Positions 51,111 to 59,997 are shown, numbered from the stretch's first letter. The stretch: 64,000 bases of DNA from Pseudoflavonifractor phocaeensis (GCF_021531375.1 NZ_JADYTU010000002.1:1-64000), one strand, 5' to 3'. Notes: generated by a model from the sequence alone, not told the origin. Numbers and translations: made by a program.

Positions 51111-51907
51111 AGCTGAACGATATTTCCAAGACCTTTAATTCCGGCACCATCAACGAAAAGCGGGCCCTGGACCATGTATCCCTCCATTTGGCGCCGGGAG
51201 ATTTCGTCACCATCGTGGGCTCCAACGGGGCGGGCAAGTCCACTCTGTTCAATGCCATCGCCGGAGGCTTCTACGTGGACGAGGGCTCGGTGGTGCTGGC
51301 GGGGGAGGATATCACATTCAAGCCGGAGTACCGGCGCAGCCGGGAGATGGGCCGGCTGTTCCAGGACCCCATGCGGGGCACCGCGCCCCATATGACCATT
51401 GAGGAGAATCTGGCTCTGGCCTATCTGCGTACCGCCAAGAAGCAGAACGCCTTTTTCAGCCGCACCTCCAAGGCGGAGCGGCGGTTTTTTCAGGATCAGC
51501 TGGCTCTGCTGGACATGGGACTGGAGGACCGGATGAAGCAGCCGGTGGGTCTGCTCTCCGGCGGTCAGCGGCAGGCGCTGACGCTGCTGATGGCCACCAT
51601 GGTGCCGCCCAAGGTGCTGCTGCTGGATGAGCATACCGCCGCTCTGGACCCGGGCACGGCGGAAAAGGTGCTGAATATCACCAAGGACGTGGTGGCCCGA
51701 AACAAGATCACCACCCTGATGGTGACCCACAACATGAACCAGGCCCTGGAACTGGGCAACCGCACCCTGATGATGGACGGAGGCCGCATCGTGCTGGACG
51801 TCAGCGGGGAGGAGCGGGCCGGCATGACGGTAGGCGGCCTGTTGGAGCGGTTCCGTGCCGGAGCGGGCAAGGACCTGGACAACGACCGGATCCTGCTGTC
51901 GGAATGA
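51104..51907 (+). CDS. trpZ: ABC transporter ATP-binding protein, TrpZ type
   Basis: This 267-residue ATPase has Walker A GSNGAGKSTL, the Q loop in GRLFQDPMRG, signature LLSGGQRQALTL, Walker B VLLLDEHTAAL and the switch His in MVTHNM. ATG 51104 has AAAGGAGG upstream and overlaps trpY. It powers the TrpXYZ importer. A G+C-rich hairpin without a T run (51919-51947) follows. Confidence 0.92.
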   Translation: MLKLNDISKTFNSGTINEKRALDHVSLHLAPGDFVTIVGSNGAGKSTLFNAIAGGFYVDEGSVVLAGEDITFKPEYRRSREMGRLFQDPMRGTAPHMTIEENLALAYLRTAKKQNAFFSRTSKAERRFFQDQLALLDMGLEDRMKQPVGLLSGGQRQALTLLMATMVPPKVLLLDEHTAALDPGTAEKVLNITKDVVARNKITTLMVTHNMNQALELGNRTLMMDGGRIVLDVSGEERAGMTVGGLLERFRAGAGKDLDNDRILLSE

Positions 51908-51918
51908 TCTGAAAGCTG

Positions 51919-51947
51919 AGGGCCGCCGCGGGATGCCGCGGCGGCCC
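51919..51947 (+). terminator. Hairpin after trpXYZ
   Basis: AGGGCCGCCGCGG pairs with CCGCGGCGGCCCT; no T run, so termination strength is doubtful. Confidence 0.6.
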
Positions 51948-52149
51948 TGACCGTTTCCGTTCAAACGATCCATCCATTCAAGACCTTCAAATGGCAGGGT
52001 CTGTTTGCGGTTTCCCAGTACCTGCCTGTTTTATGGGCCGCGGGACGCCGGCAGGGGACGAAATGGGAATTTCTCCGCCGGGGACTATTGACAGGGGCCG
52101 GTCCAGGCTTTTTAATATAAGAGAAAACCACCCTTGAGGAGGGAAAATC

Positions 52150-53157
52150 ATGACAAAGATCGCACTGGGGAATACCGGGATCACCGTGGAGAAAAACGGC
52201 TTTGGCTGTCTGCCCATCCAGCGTATTTCCCGCACCGAGGCCGCCTATCTGCTGCGGAAAGCGGTGGACGGAGGCATCAACTACTTTGATACCGCCCGGG
52301 CCTACAGCGACAGTGAGGAGAAGGTGGGCTATGCCTTCGCAGGCATCCGGGACAAGGTGGTCATCGCCACCAAGAGCCACGCCCGGACCGGCGCAGAGAT
52401 GCGGGAGCACCTGGAGGCCAGCCTGCGGGCTTTGAACACCGATTACATCGACGTGTACCAGTTCCATAATCCCTCCTTCTGCCCCAGACCCGGCGGAGAG
52501 GACGGACTGTACGACGCGGCGCTGGAGGCCCGGGCCCAGGGAAAGATCCGCTGCATCGCCATTACCAACCACCGCCTGGCGGTGGCGCAGGAAGCCATTG
52601 ATTCCGGACTGTATGCATTACTCCAGTTCCCCTTCAGCTATCTGTCTGGAGTCCAGGAGGAGATGCTGCTGGACGACTGCGTCAAGGCCGGAATGGGCTT
52701 TGTGGCCATGAAGGGGCTGGCGGGAGGCCTGATCCGGAACGGTCTGGCCGCCGCGGCGTTTATGGCCGGGCAGCCCCATGTGGTGCCCATCTGGGGCGTT
52801 CAGCATGAGTGGGAGCTGGACCAGTTCCTGAGCGCTGTCCGGGAGCCGCCCGCCATGACGGAGGAGTACCGGGAGATCATCCGCCGGGACCGGAAGGAAC
52901 TGGCTGGGGAGTTCTGCCGTGGCTGCGGCTACTGTATGCCGTGCCCCGCCGGCATTGAGATCAACAACTGTGCCCGCATGTCGCTGATGCTGCGCCGGGC
53001 TCCCGCCCAGGCCTGGCTTACGCCGGAGTGGCAGACCAAGATGGAGAAGATCAAGGACTGCCGCCACTGCGGCAGCTGCAAGTCCAAATGCCCCTACGGG
53101 CTGGATACCCCCCGTCTGCTGGAGGAGAATTATCGGGACTACCAGACCTTCCTGTAA
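52150..53157 (+). CDS. Aldo/keto reductase with two C-terminal 4Fe-4S motifs
   Basis: This 335-residue protein has an aldo/keto reductase barrel with the catalytic tetrad visible: Asp in YFDTARAYSD, Tyr seven residues later, Lys in VIATKSH and His in VYQFHNP. A ferredoxin-like tail has CRGCGYCMPCPAGI (about residues 257-268) and CRHCGSCKSKCPYG (about 303-313). Such enzymes are common in anaerobes and probably reduce an unknown carbonyl with electrons passed through the clusters. A TTGACA lies at 52088-52093 with an A+T-rich -10 near 52113. GAGGAGGG precedes the ATG. Confidence 0.9.
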   Translation: MTKIALGNTGITVEKNGFGCLPIQRISRTEAAYLLRKAVDGGINYFDTARAYSDSEEKVGYAFAGIRDKVVIATKSHARTGAEMREHLEASLRALNTDYIDVYQFHNPSFCPRPGGEDGLYDAALEARAQGKIRCIAITNHRLAVAQEAIDSGLYALLQFPFSYLSGVQEEMLLDDCVKAGMGFVAMKGLAGGLIRNGLAAAAFMAGQPHVVPIWGVQHEWELDQFLSAVREPPAMTEEYREIIRRDRKELAGEFCRGCGYCMPCPAGIEINNCARMSLMLRRAPAQAWLTPEWQTKMEKIKDCRHCGSCKSKCPYGLDTPRLLEENYRDYQTFL

Positions 53158-53187
53158 TGCACCGGAACGAAAAATCCCGGGGAGAGG

Positions 53188-53216
53188 TTGACAAGGAGAA
53201 AAATTTTTTCTACAAT
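53188..53216 (+). promoter_or_regulatory. Promoter of the cobalamin-riboswitch leader
   Basis: TTGACA (53188-53193) and TACAAT (53211-53216), 17-bp spacer. Confidence 0.8.
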
Positions 53217-53235
53217 TTCCCTTGTACAATCTAAT

Positions 53236-53450
53236 ACCTCTTTTGAGTGCCTTTCCGGGCGTCCGGCCCGGGGAGGAGAATAGGAAACCGGGTGAGAAGC
53301 CCGGACGGTACCGCCGCTGTCAGCGCGTGATGCCGCGCTCGTGGCGAAAGCCGGCCATTGGGGAGACCTGAGAAGGCAGAGCGCGGCCGGGAGGGGAAGA
53401 GAATGCTCCCAGCGCGCCAAGTCAGAAGACCTGCTCAAAGGAGACTGTAC
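53236..53450 (+). promoter_or_regulatory. Cobalamin (B12) riboswitch
   Basis: Conserved elements appear in order: GAGTGCCTTTCCGGG, GAATAGGAAACCGGG, TGAGAAGCCCGGACGGTACC, CCGCCGCTGT, AAAGCCGGCCATTGGGGA and the B12 box GCCAAGTCAGAAGACCTGC (53416-53434). The aptamer is followed by an intrinsic terminator (53499-53540), so corrinoid binding should stop transcription of the 53612 gene. Confidence 0.93.
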
Positions 53451-53498
53451 CCGAGCCCCCGGGATAGGGGCGGAACGGTACGACCAAATGGAACGCGG

Positions 53499-53540
53499 AA
53501 AAAGGCCGCGGCAGTTGTCATGGACTGCCGCGGCCTTTTT
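53499..53540 (+). terminator. Riboswitch-controlled terminator
   Basis: AAAAAGGCCGCGGCAG pairs exactly with CTGCCGCGGCCTTTTT around TTGTCATGGA, about 65 bases after the B12 box. Confidence 0.88.
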
Positions 53541-53611
53541 GCTTTCGCCCTTCCTGGCGGTTGGCCGGAGTAGATTGGCGGCGGAGCCGCCGGGAAAGGA
53601 AGATGTGTTTT

Positions 53612-56600
53612 ATGAGGAAAAAAAGTACGCGGGCGCTCAGCCTGTTGCTGGCGCTGGTCATGGTGCTTGGCCTGCTGCCGGGGACGGTCTGGGCGTCGAA
53701 GACGGGGATCACCGTGTCCCTGTCCATTTTTGACCAGGGTATTCCGGGGACCTGTGAGGACGGAGCCTTGATGCTGCAGCGTCCGGTCACGGTGGAGGAC
53801 CGGAATGAAGATGGAAATTACAGCCTGGATGAGGCGCTGGCTGCGGCACATGCCGCCTATTACCCGGACGGCGAGGACGGCTATGGGCTGGACGGCGCCG
53901 ATGGCTTTGTCACCAAGCTTTGGGGCGAGGAGACCTCGGCCACCGGCTTCTACCGCAATGACGCCGTCACCGCCGCAGTGGGAGAGGAATATCTGGCGGA
54001 AGGAGACCGGATCACGGCCTTTGTGTACAGCGATCAGGAGCTGTATACCGACCGGTATTCCTATTTCACCCGGAACAGTCAGACGGTCTGCGTGGATGAG
54101 GAGTTTGAACTGAAGCTGATGGGAAGCGGATATGACGAGAATTGGCTGCTGACGGAGGAGCCGGTGGCCACCGCGCCCATCGGGGTGTATGCCAAGGATG
54201 GGACCTTTGCGGTCTCGGAAGAGATCCGCGGAGAGCGTTTGTTTGAGGAGACTTACGCCCAGGCGGCTACCGGGGCGGACGGAACGGCAAAGCTGTCCAT
54301 TGTGACTCCGGGCACCTACACGCTGACGGCCCAGTTTGACTCAAGCAACTATATTACCTATGACTCGTCTGGCCAGGCCCGTCCGAACCGTCTGGTGCCG
54401 CCGGTCTGTGTGGTCACTGTCCTGTCCGACGAGGACTACGCGGCCTATCAAGATCAGCTGGTGCTGGAACAGGCCAAAGAACTGCTGACCTGGGACAGCA
54501 TCAAGGGCGCCAACACAGACAGCCGGGCGGTGACAGAGAACCTCTCCATCCCCAGTGAACTGACGGTGGACGAAAAGCAGGTGGAGGTCTCCTGGTCCTG
54601 CGACGACACCACCGGCGCGCTGAGCGTGTCCAACTACTACGGCTCCTGGGCGGCCTATGTGGACCGGCCCGCCGCCGAGGACGTGTCCTGCACCCTGACC
54701 GCTGTCCTGGCCTATGGGGACGAGACGGCGGAAAAGGAATTCCACCTCACCATCAAGGCAGAGGGTGTGGACGAGAACAAGCAGTCCGTCGTGACCTACG
54801 GCGACCTTCTGACTGGTATCGCCGCCGGTTATGCCACCTCCGCGGACCCCTGGGTGGTGCTGGAGATGGCTGCGTACAACGGCAGCAATGTGAAGGACGA
54901 AGGGGGTTATGGGGACGCTTCCGCAGTGGCGGCAGCTCTGGCCGATGCCGCCATTGGCAGCGCTGTGGAGACAGCGGATCTGGACGCGGTGGATATCAGC
55001 GGGCCATACGCCATCTACACCATTCCCTACCTCTCCCTGGCTTATCAGGCCGCCGGATGTGCCCAGGAGGATCCGGAGCGGATGGCCGCCATGAAAGCCT
55101 CCATGGTGGAGTATCTGAACGGCCTGGAGAGCAATTATGCCGAGGTGGATGACATGGCCCCGATTCTGGCCGCCCTGGCCCCCTATTATCACGAGGGGGA
55201 CCGGGAGGTAACGGCCGCGGTGGACGGGGCTGTTGCGTGGCTGTCCGGCCAGCAGGGTCAGGACGGCACCTTCGCCAACTACGGCACCAGCAACGCCAAT
55301 TCTACGGCCCTGGCCGTGGTAGCCCTGTCTGCCCTGGGTATTGACGCCCACACCGACGGCAGGTTCATCAAGAACGATAGAAGCGCCATGGACGGTCTGT
55401 TTTCCTTCGCTCTGGCCGACCACACCGGATTTGGTTATAAGGGCAACGTACTCAAAAACGCTCTGGCCACCGAGCAGGGCTTCCGGGCCCTGGTGTCTTA
55501 CGCCCGGTTCAGGGAGAGCGGTGCGCCCTATAACATCTATCTCCAGGCCAAGGACAGCAGGTCCGCTGTGACCGCTCCCGATATCAGCGCCACCGCCAAG
55601 CCCCCGGAGGGCGGCTCCTCTCCCTCCAAGGTCCGGGTCACCGTTTCCGTGATGGTCCCCCCGGAGGGCGGTGAGGAAGGACAGTACACCTACCGCTATG
55701 ACTCCGGCGAATATACAAACCTGTTGGGTGAAGTCAAGAGCGTCAGTGTCTCCTCTGGCTCCACCGCGCTGGAAGTTCTGACCGGTGTGCTGGATGATGC
55801 CGGCCTCTCCTACACGGAGCATAACGGCTATATCAGCGGGATCGACTATTTGGCCGAGGGGGACCACGGCCCCAATTCCGGCTGGCAGTATATGGTGGAC
55901 GGGACCGCACCCACCGAGTCCGCTTCCACCTATACCTTTAACAGCAACGCAAAAATGGTCTGGTACTATACCGACGACTATACGAAGGAGAAAAGCGCCG
56001 CCTCCTGGAACGGAGGGAATACCTCCGACATTTCGGTCCAGGTGGAAAAGAACGGGGACGGCACCTACTCCGTCACCCTGCCCGGGGACAGCGAGGGCCC
56101 CGTCCTGGTGACCATTCCGGATGTGGGTGACGGCCAGCTGGTAGTCATCGTGGGAACGGACGGTACCGAGCAGGTGGTGAGGAAATCCCTGGTAGAGAAC
56201 GGCACGGCCCGGTTCTTCCTGGTAGAGAATGCCGTGGTCAAGGTGACGGACTATGCCAGCGGGTTTAGTGACGTGGCACAAGATGACTGGTATGCCTCCG
56301 CTGTGGACTTTGTGTCCGGCCGGGGGCTGTTCTCCGGCGTCGCCGGAGATAAGTTCGCACCCGGCCTGACTTTGGACCGGGGAATGGTGGCCACGGTGCT
56401 GTACGCCCTGGAGCAGCCGGGAGAGCAGAGCGGAGCGCTCCAGTTCTCTGACGTGGACGGGAACCACTGGTGCGCCTGGGGCGTGGCCTGGGCCAGCGGA
56501 ACTGGGATCGTCGCCGGATATGGAGACGGCCGATTCGGGCCTCAGGACCCCGTGACCCGGGAGCAGCTGGCGCTGATGCTGTATCAATACGCCCAGATGC

Positions 56601-56809
56601 TGGGGATGGATACCCAGGGGCGGGGCGCTCTGAGCCGCTTTACAGACGGCGGACAGGTGGCGCCCTGGGCCGGGGATGCTGTGGCTTGGGCGCTGGACGC
56701 CGGGCTCCTGAGCGGACGGCCCGACGGGAAGCTGGACCCGGCCGGCACCGCCACCCGGGCCGAGGCGGCCGTCATGCTCCGGCAGTTTGTGGCCCGGATG
56801 CTGGGATGA
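53612..56809 (+). CDS. SLH-anchored surface protein with terpenoid-cyclase-like and DUF4430 domains (predicted corrinoid binder)
   Basis: This 1065-residue exported protein has a signal peptide (1-28) and an N-terminal region with an EF-hand-like loop (DRNEDGNYSLDE, about 65-76). An atrophied bacterial Ig-like domain follows (about 284-388). An alpha/alpha-barrel-type repeat domain (about 390-645; AVAWLSGQQGQDGTFANYGT) resembles terpenoid cyclases. Next come a DUF4430 domain (about 673-795; GDHGPNSGWQYMVDG) and three SLH modules (about 886-1065). The barrel plus DUF4430 order is that of intrinsic factor/transcobalamin, whose beta domain is related to DUF4430. A B12 riboswitch upstream supports a role in capturing corrinoids at the cell wall. 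Start ATG 53612 is set by AAAGGAAG. Confidence 0.85.
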   Translation: MRKKSTRALSLLLALVMVLGLLPGTVWASKTGITVSLSIFDQGIPGTCEDGALMLQRPVTVEDRNEDGNYSLDEALAAAHAAYYPDGEDGYGLDGADGFVTKLWGEETSATGFYRNDAVTAAVGEEYLAEGDRITAFVYSDQELYTDRYSYFTRNSQTVCVDEEFELKLMGSGYDENWLLTEEPVATAPIGVYAKDGTFAVSEEIRGERLFEETYAQAATGADGTAKLSIVTPGTYTLTAQFDSSNYITYDSSGQARPNRLVPPVCVVTVLSDEDYAAYQDQLVLEQAKELLTWDSIKGANTDSRAVTENLSIPSELTVDEKQVEVSWSCDDTTGALSVSNYYGSWAAYVDRPAAEDVSCTLTAVLAYGDETAEKEFHLTIKAEGVDENKQSVVTYGDLLTGIAAGYATSADPWVVLEMAAYNGSNVKDEGGYGDASAVAAALADAAIGSAVETADLDAVDISGPYAIYTIPYLSLAYQAAGCAQEDPERMAAMKASMVEYLNGLESNYAEVDDMAPILAALAPYYHEGDREVTAAVDGAVAWLSGQQGQDGTFANYGTSNANSTALAVVALSALGIDAHTDGRFIKNDRSAMDGLFSFALADHTGFGYKGNVLKNALATEQGFRALVSYARFRESGAPYNIYLQAKDSRSAVTAPDISATAKPPEGGSSPSKVRVTVSVMVPPEGGEEGQYTYRYDSGEYTNLLGEVKSVSVSSGSTALEVLTGVLDDAGLSYTEHNGYISGIDYLAEGDHGPNSGWQYMVDGTAPTESASTYTFNSNAKMVWYYTDDYTKEKSAASWNGGNTSDISVQVEKNGDGTYSVTLPGDSEGPVLVTIPDVGDGQLVVIVGTDGTEQVVRKSLVENGTARFFLVENAVVKVTDYASGFSDVAQDDWYASAVDFVSGRGLFSGVAGDKFAPGLTLDRGMVATVLYALEQPGEQSGALQFSDVDGNHWCAWGVAWASGTGIVAGYGDGRFGPQDPVTREQLALMLYQYAQMLGMDTQGRGALSRFTDGGQVAPWAGDAVAWALDAGLLSGRPDGKLDPAGTATRAEAAVMLRQFVARMLG

Positions 56810-56847
56810 GTAAGGACTATACTTCCGTAATCCGGAAGAAAAACGAT

Positions 56848-56877
56848 GGGGCAGTTCCGCGTCAGCGGGACTGCCCC
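56848..56877 (+). terminator. Terminator hairpin
   Basis: GGGGCAGTTCCGC pairs with GCGGGACTGCCCC around GTCA. Confidence 0.7.
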
Positions 56878-57052
56878 TATCTGCCGGGATGGAAGGGAGA
56901 ACACAGGCGGAGCCGTCCTGCGGCGGGCCATATGTTGAAGATCCGCTTTCTTGCGTGTGAAAAAGACACACGCAAGAAGGGCAGGTGTTCGTAAAACAGT
57001 GTTAGCCAAATAACACGAAATGAGCATCTGTCAGACGGGATTGGTCAACGAA

Positions 57053-57097
57053 AAAACACGCCATATTCAGCTTCAAAGGCTGAGTATGGCGTGTTTT
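57053..57097. terminator. Terminator of the leftward XRE gene
   Basis: AAAACACGCCATATTCAGC pairs with GCTGAGTATGGCGTGTTTT around CTTCAAAG. Runs of A and T make it bidirectional. Confidence 0.85.
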
Positions 57098-57101
57098 CTG
57101 T

Positions 57102-57947
57102 TTATTTGCGTTTCCGTTTCCCTTTTCCATGCGGCTGGTATGGCAGTGCCTTGCCACGCTGGTTAGTTGGGCTTTTCATGTGTTTGGACAACTTTAACAC
57201 TTCGATGAGATTGATGAATTGCTCCTTGGTAATGGCGTCGTAGTCAATGCCGAATGTCGTAAGGAATATCCTTGCCTGTTTCTCAGCGTCACTGCAATCA
57301 AAGTTCATGGCATCCTGCAACTGGCTCTGAACTTCCTCTGCAATAGAGGGTGTGTCTGCCGTTGTGGTATCGTTGCTGTGTTCCTCCCGAATGTCACGGA
57401 GGATCGCCTTCAGATCGTCGGCAAGCACATGACCGAAATAGTCATCCTCCCGCACCTGGGCCAGCTCCAATGTCCGGGTGGCAAGATCGTCCTGTCCGTC
57501 CTGCTTCATCAGGGCCATCTTCCGTACTGCTTCCAGCATGGCGTTCATATCGTTGATCCGCATATCAGCGATCCTGTCCACATAGATTTCTGCGTCCAGC
57601 ATCATACGCTGAAAATCTTTGTGGCAAAGCATTTCAGACAGCAGCCGGTGATTGAACTGTCCCGCCTTTAATACTTCTATGGCATCATCACTCAGATGCA
57701 GAGCGTCCAGCTCTGTGTCTGGGTGATTTTTCGTTTCTGTCATACCCAGCAGATAGTCCGTGGACACGCCGTAGAACTTCGCCAGCGTGACAATGCTGAA
57801 TGGGCTGATGTCCTTGAAATCGTCTGCCTCATATTTGCCGAGGGCGGACTTGGAAAGCCCGGTCTGCTCCGCAAGCTGTTCCAGCGTCAGGCCCCGTTCC
57901 ACTCGCAAATCCTTCAATCGCTCCTGTATGGTGAGTTTCACCTGCAT
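57102..57947 (-). CDS. XRE-family regulator of a conjugative-type element
   Basis: This 281-residue protein has an N-terminal Cro/C1 helix-turn-helix (RLKDLRVERGLTLEQLAEQT, then GLSKSALGKYEADDFKDISP, TDYLLGMTE). A long helical domain follows (about residues 75-260) with a basic tail KGKRKRK. This size and plan are common in regulators at one end of gut Firmicute conjugative transposons. ATG 57947 follows AAGGAGG. It is divergent from the small gene at 58531 and is probably the element's control protein. Confidence 0.85.
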   Translation of the reverse strand: MQVKLTIQERLKDLRVERGLTLEQLAEQTGLSKSALGKYEADDFKDISPFSIVTLAKFYGVSTDYLLGMTETKNHPDTELDALHLSDDAIEVLKAGQFNHRLLSEMLCHKDFQRMMLDAEIYVDRIADMRINDMNAMLEAVRKMALMKQDGQDDLATRTLELAQVREDDYFGHVLADDLKAILRDIREEHSNDTTTADTPSIAEEVQSQLQDAMNFDCSDAEKQARIFLTTFGIDYDAITKEQFINLIEVLKLSKHMKSPTNQRGKALPYQPHGKGKRKRK

Positions 57948-58530
57948 GGCATGTCCCTCCTTCTTTCTGTCTCTAAGCGTGGAAATCCAGCCTGTTTTGC
58001 GCTCTTTTCCAACCTCTTGGATATACGGGAAAGAGCGTATTTTTTCGTTAAACTGTACCTGTAACAACACCTGAACCTTGAAAATCGAATGACTGTCCGA
58101 ATGGGATATGTCCCCCGGCGAAGTATTTGCCATGACCGCAAAAGCGCGAGCATACCAACGGGGACGGGAACGCCGGGAGCGATCCTCCGGGCAGGAACGA
58201 GTTCGGGAAAAGCGGCAAAAAACCACAGCTATTTTCAAACCATGTGAAAACAGCGAAGAACCCGCTGTTTTTGTGCCGTTGCCCATATCAATCAGCGATG
58301 CACCGGGCAGCGAACACAGCACGCCGTTCCGTGTGCGTTTTCACCGAACTACAAAAAGGCAAGCAGAACAGCAAAAACGATAGGTGTCCCTTGTGAACAG
58401 GGATACACGGGCGGCAATTCCAGCGGATGGCCGTCCACAACAAAACAACGCTCTGCGGCAAATGGCTGTTGCCATCCAGCACATCCATTCTACCACAGAG
58501 CGAATCCAAAAAGGAGAAGGGATTACAAAT
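57948..58530. other. Intergenic control region of the element
   Basis: It lies between divergent XRE and 58531 genes. A 91-codon frame (58108-58383, basic, KARAYQRGRERRERSSGQER) has no convincing ribosome-binding site, so I do not call it a gene. Promoters for both directions must lie here but are not clear. Confidence 0.4.
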
Positions 58531-58767
58531 ATGAGCAGAAACAAAGCAAAAAACTGCCGCAACGAAGTGAAATCCTACATTACCCGGGAGGGCATGACCA
58601 TGACGGAGGTGGTGGAGCTGCTGGCCGACGAACACGGCTGGAGCAGCAGCGTCCCCAACCTGTCCGGCAAGCTGCGGCGCGGCTCCCTGCGGTACACTGA
58701 GGCCGTGGAGCTGGCCGATGTGCTGGGCTATGATTTAGTCTGGCAGAAGCGCCGGGAGGTGAGGTAA
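58531..58767 (+). CDS. Small DNA-binding-type protein (DUF6471-like)
   Basis: This 78-residue protein reads SYITREGMTMTEVVELLADE, then HGWSSSVPNLSGKLRRGSLR and VELADVLGYDLVWQKR. It is a helix-turn-helix-like domain resembling DUF6471 proteins, often on conjugative elements. AAAAAGGAGAAGG precedes ATG 58531. It is followed immediately by a serine-recombinase stub. The family call is tentative. Confidence 0.65.
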   Translation: MSRNKAKNCRNEVKSYITREGMTMTEVVELLADEHGWSSSVPNLSGKLRRGSLRYTEAVELADVLGYDLVWQKRREVR

Positions 58768-58768
58768 T

Positions 58769-58864
58769 ATCGCAGGACCTGCTTACGGCTATATCCGTGT
58801 ATCAAGCAAAGATCAGAACGAGGACAGGCAGCTTGTGGCTATGCGGAATAAAGTATATCGATAG
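58769..58864 (+). pseudogene. Serine recombinase, N-terminal stub
   Basis: The frame encodes GPAYGYIRVSSKDQNEDRQL followed by VAMRNKVYR and TAG (58862-58864). This is the first 25 or so residues of a resolvase/invertase catalytic domain, including the nucleophile Ser in RVSS. No standard start codon precedes it, and the rest of the enzyme is missing; A+T-rich DNA of the DUF2975/XRE pair begins right after. It was probably cut by insertion of that pair. Confidence 0.8.
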
Positions 58865-58904
58865 CTAATATGACCCGCTTTTGTCTCAAGATAGCATAAA
58901 ATAA

Positions 58905-58981
58905 TTAACGATAAACATTAAAAATCTCTTGACAAAGCATATGTATCGGTATATACTGCAAACATAACGATAAACGTTAAA
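58905..58981 (+). promoter_or_regulatory. Promoter flanked by two direct-repeat operators
   Basis: TTGACA (58929-58934) and TATACT (58952-58957) have a 17-bp spacer. TAACGATAAACATTAA (58906-58921) and TAACGATAAACGTTAA (58965-58980) lie upstream of the -35 and downstream of the -10. The second is also partly palindromic. They are likely sites for the 59785 XRE protein. Confidence 0.8.
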
Positions 58982-59011
58982 TAATTTATGTTTTGCGTAG
59001 GAGGCGTTCTT

Positions 59012-59773
59012 ATGAATTCTAAAACTCTTTCAAACTTCCACAAGTTCGGCAAAGTGGGCAAGATTGCAATGACAGTCTTAATGGTCATAGCAATCTTAGC
59101 GGCTGCAGCGAGCTGTGTAGCTACAATTTTTGTGTCTACGCTTCCAAAGAATGCGCTAACAGTTCGCGTTACCAATCATGCCGAATTCAGGATCAACGAA
59201 AAGAATTTCGATTCCCTGTGGGACATTCTTGCAGATGGTTTTTCTTGTGCGGGGGACGTAAGCCCCGAGGCAATGCTGAGCGGTGGAAATAATAAGATTA
59301 TTCCTCCTGAAGATCAGGATTTCAATATGGAACTCTCATTTTTCAACCAGTCATTTTCTTCCGCCAAAATTCATTCCGAAGAAAACACAAAAGTGATCGA
59401 AGCCACGTCATCGCCTGCTGAGTACCGTTCGGCGAATTTGGTGTCAGTCCTTATCTTCGCGACTTTGTTTGCTGCTTCTGCTGCCGCAGCTCTGTTTATG
59501 CTGAAAAGACTGTTTGCGGTGCTTGCAAAGTGTGAATCTCCGTTCTGCGAAGAACTTGTGACAAAGATGAGAGCATTCGGTTTTTCTCTTCTTCCCGTTG
59601 CGCTGTTTGCCACCATTGGTGAAACGCTGTCTACCGCGTTCCTGTCTGCCGGAAGAGACACCGGGATCAGCATTCAGTGGGGCGTCTTAATTGCTTTCGC
59701 CGTAACAATGTGTTTGGTGACTGTATTCAAATACGGGGTTCAGCTCCAAAAAGAATCGGATGAAACGCTGTAA
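59012..59773 (+). CDS. DUF2975-family membrane protein
   Basis: This 253-residue protein has four predicted helices (about residues 18-42, 140-165, 195-215 and 222-242) and an extracellular domain of about 90 residues between the first and second. A DUF2975 protein directly followed by a YozG-like helix-turn-helix gene is a recurrent pair in Firmicutes with unknown role. AGGAGG lies 7 bases before ATG 59012. The G+C content is lower than the flanking chromosome. Confidence 0.8.
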   Translation: MNSKTLSNFHKFGKVGKIAMTVLMVIAILAAAASCVATIFVSTLPKNALTVRVTNHAEFRINEKNFDSLWDILADGFSCAGDVSPEAMLSGGNNKIIPPEDQDFNMELSFFNQSFSSAKIHSEENTKVIEATSSPAEYRSANLVSVLIFATLFAASAAAALFMLKRLFAVLAKCESPFCEELVTKMRAFGFSLLPVALFATIGETLSTAFLSAGRDTGISIQWGVLIAFAVTMCLVTVFKYGVQLQKESDETL

Positions 59774-59784
59774 GGGGGCGGACA

Positions 59785-59997
59785 ATGGGACATATTGTTT
59801 TAAGGCTGGACCGCGTAATGGCGGACCGGAAAATGAGCCTGAATGAGTTGTCGGAGAAAGTCGGCGTTGCAAATGTGAACCTTTCCAAGATGAAGAACGG
59901 GCATATCAGCGCCATCCGGTTTTCTACATTGGCTGCGATATGTGACGTGCTGCAATGTCAGCCGGGTGACATATTGGAATACAGCCCTGAAGAATAA
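59785..59997 (+). CDS. YozG-like XRE regulator
   Basis: This 70-residue protein is a compact Cro/C1 helix-turn-helix: LDRVMADRKMSLNELSEKVG, VANVNLSKMKNGHISAIRFS, then CDVLQCQPGDILEYSPEE. It begins 11 bases after the DUF2975 gene (AAGGGGG ribosome-binding site) and should control the pair through the repeats at 58906 and 58965. Confidence 0.88.
   Translation: MGHIVLRLDRVMADRKMSLNELSEKVGVANVNLSKMKNGHISAIRFSTLAAICDVLQCQPGDILEYSPEE

Noticed and set aside
54341-56971. 876-codon open frame opposite the surface protein gene
   Set aside because: Shadow frame; composition is His/Gly-rich and it runs through the SLH repeats and terminator.
58108-58383. 91-codon basic open frame in the element control region
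   Set aside because: No convincing ribosome-binding site and no domain; left as part of the intergenic region.
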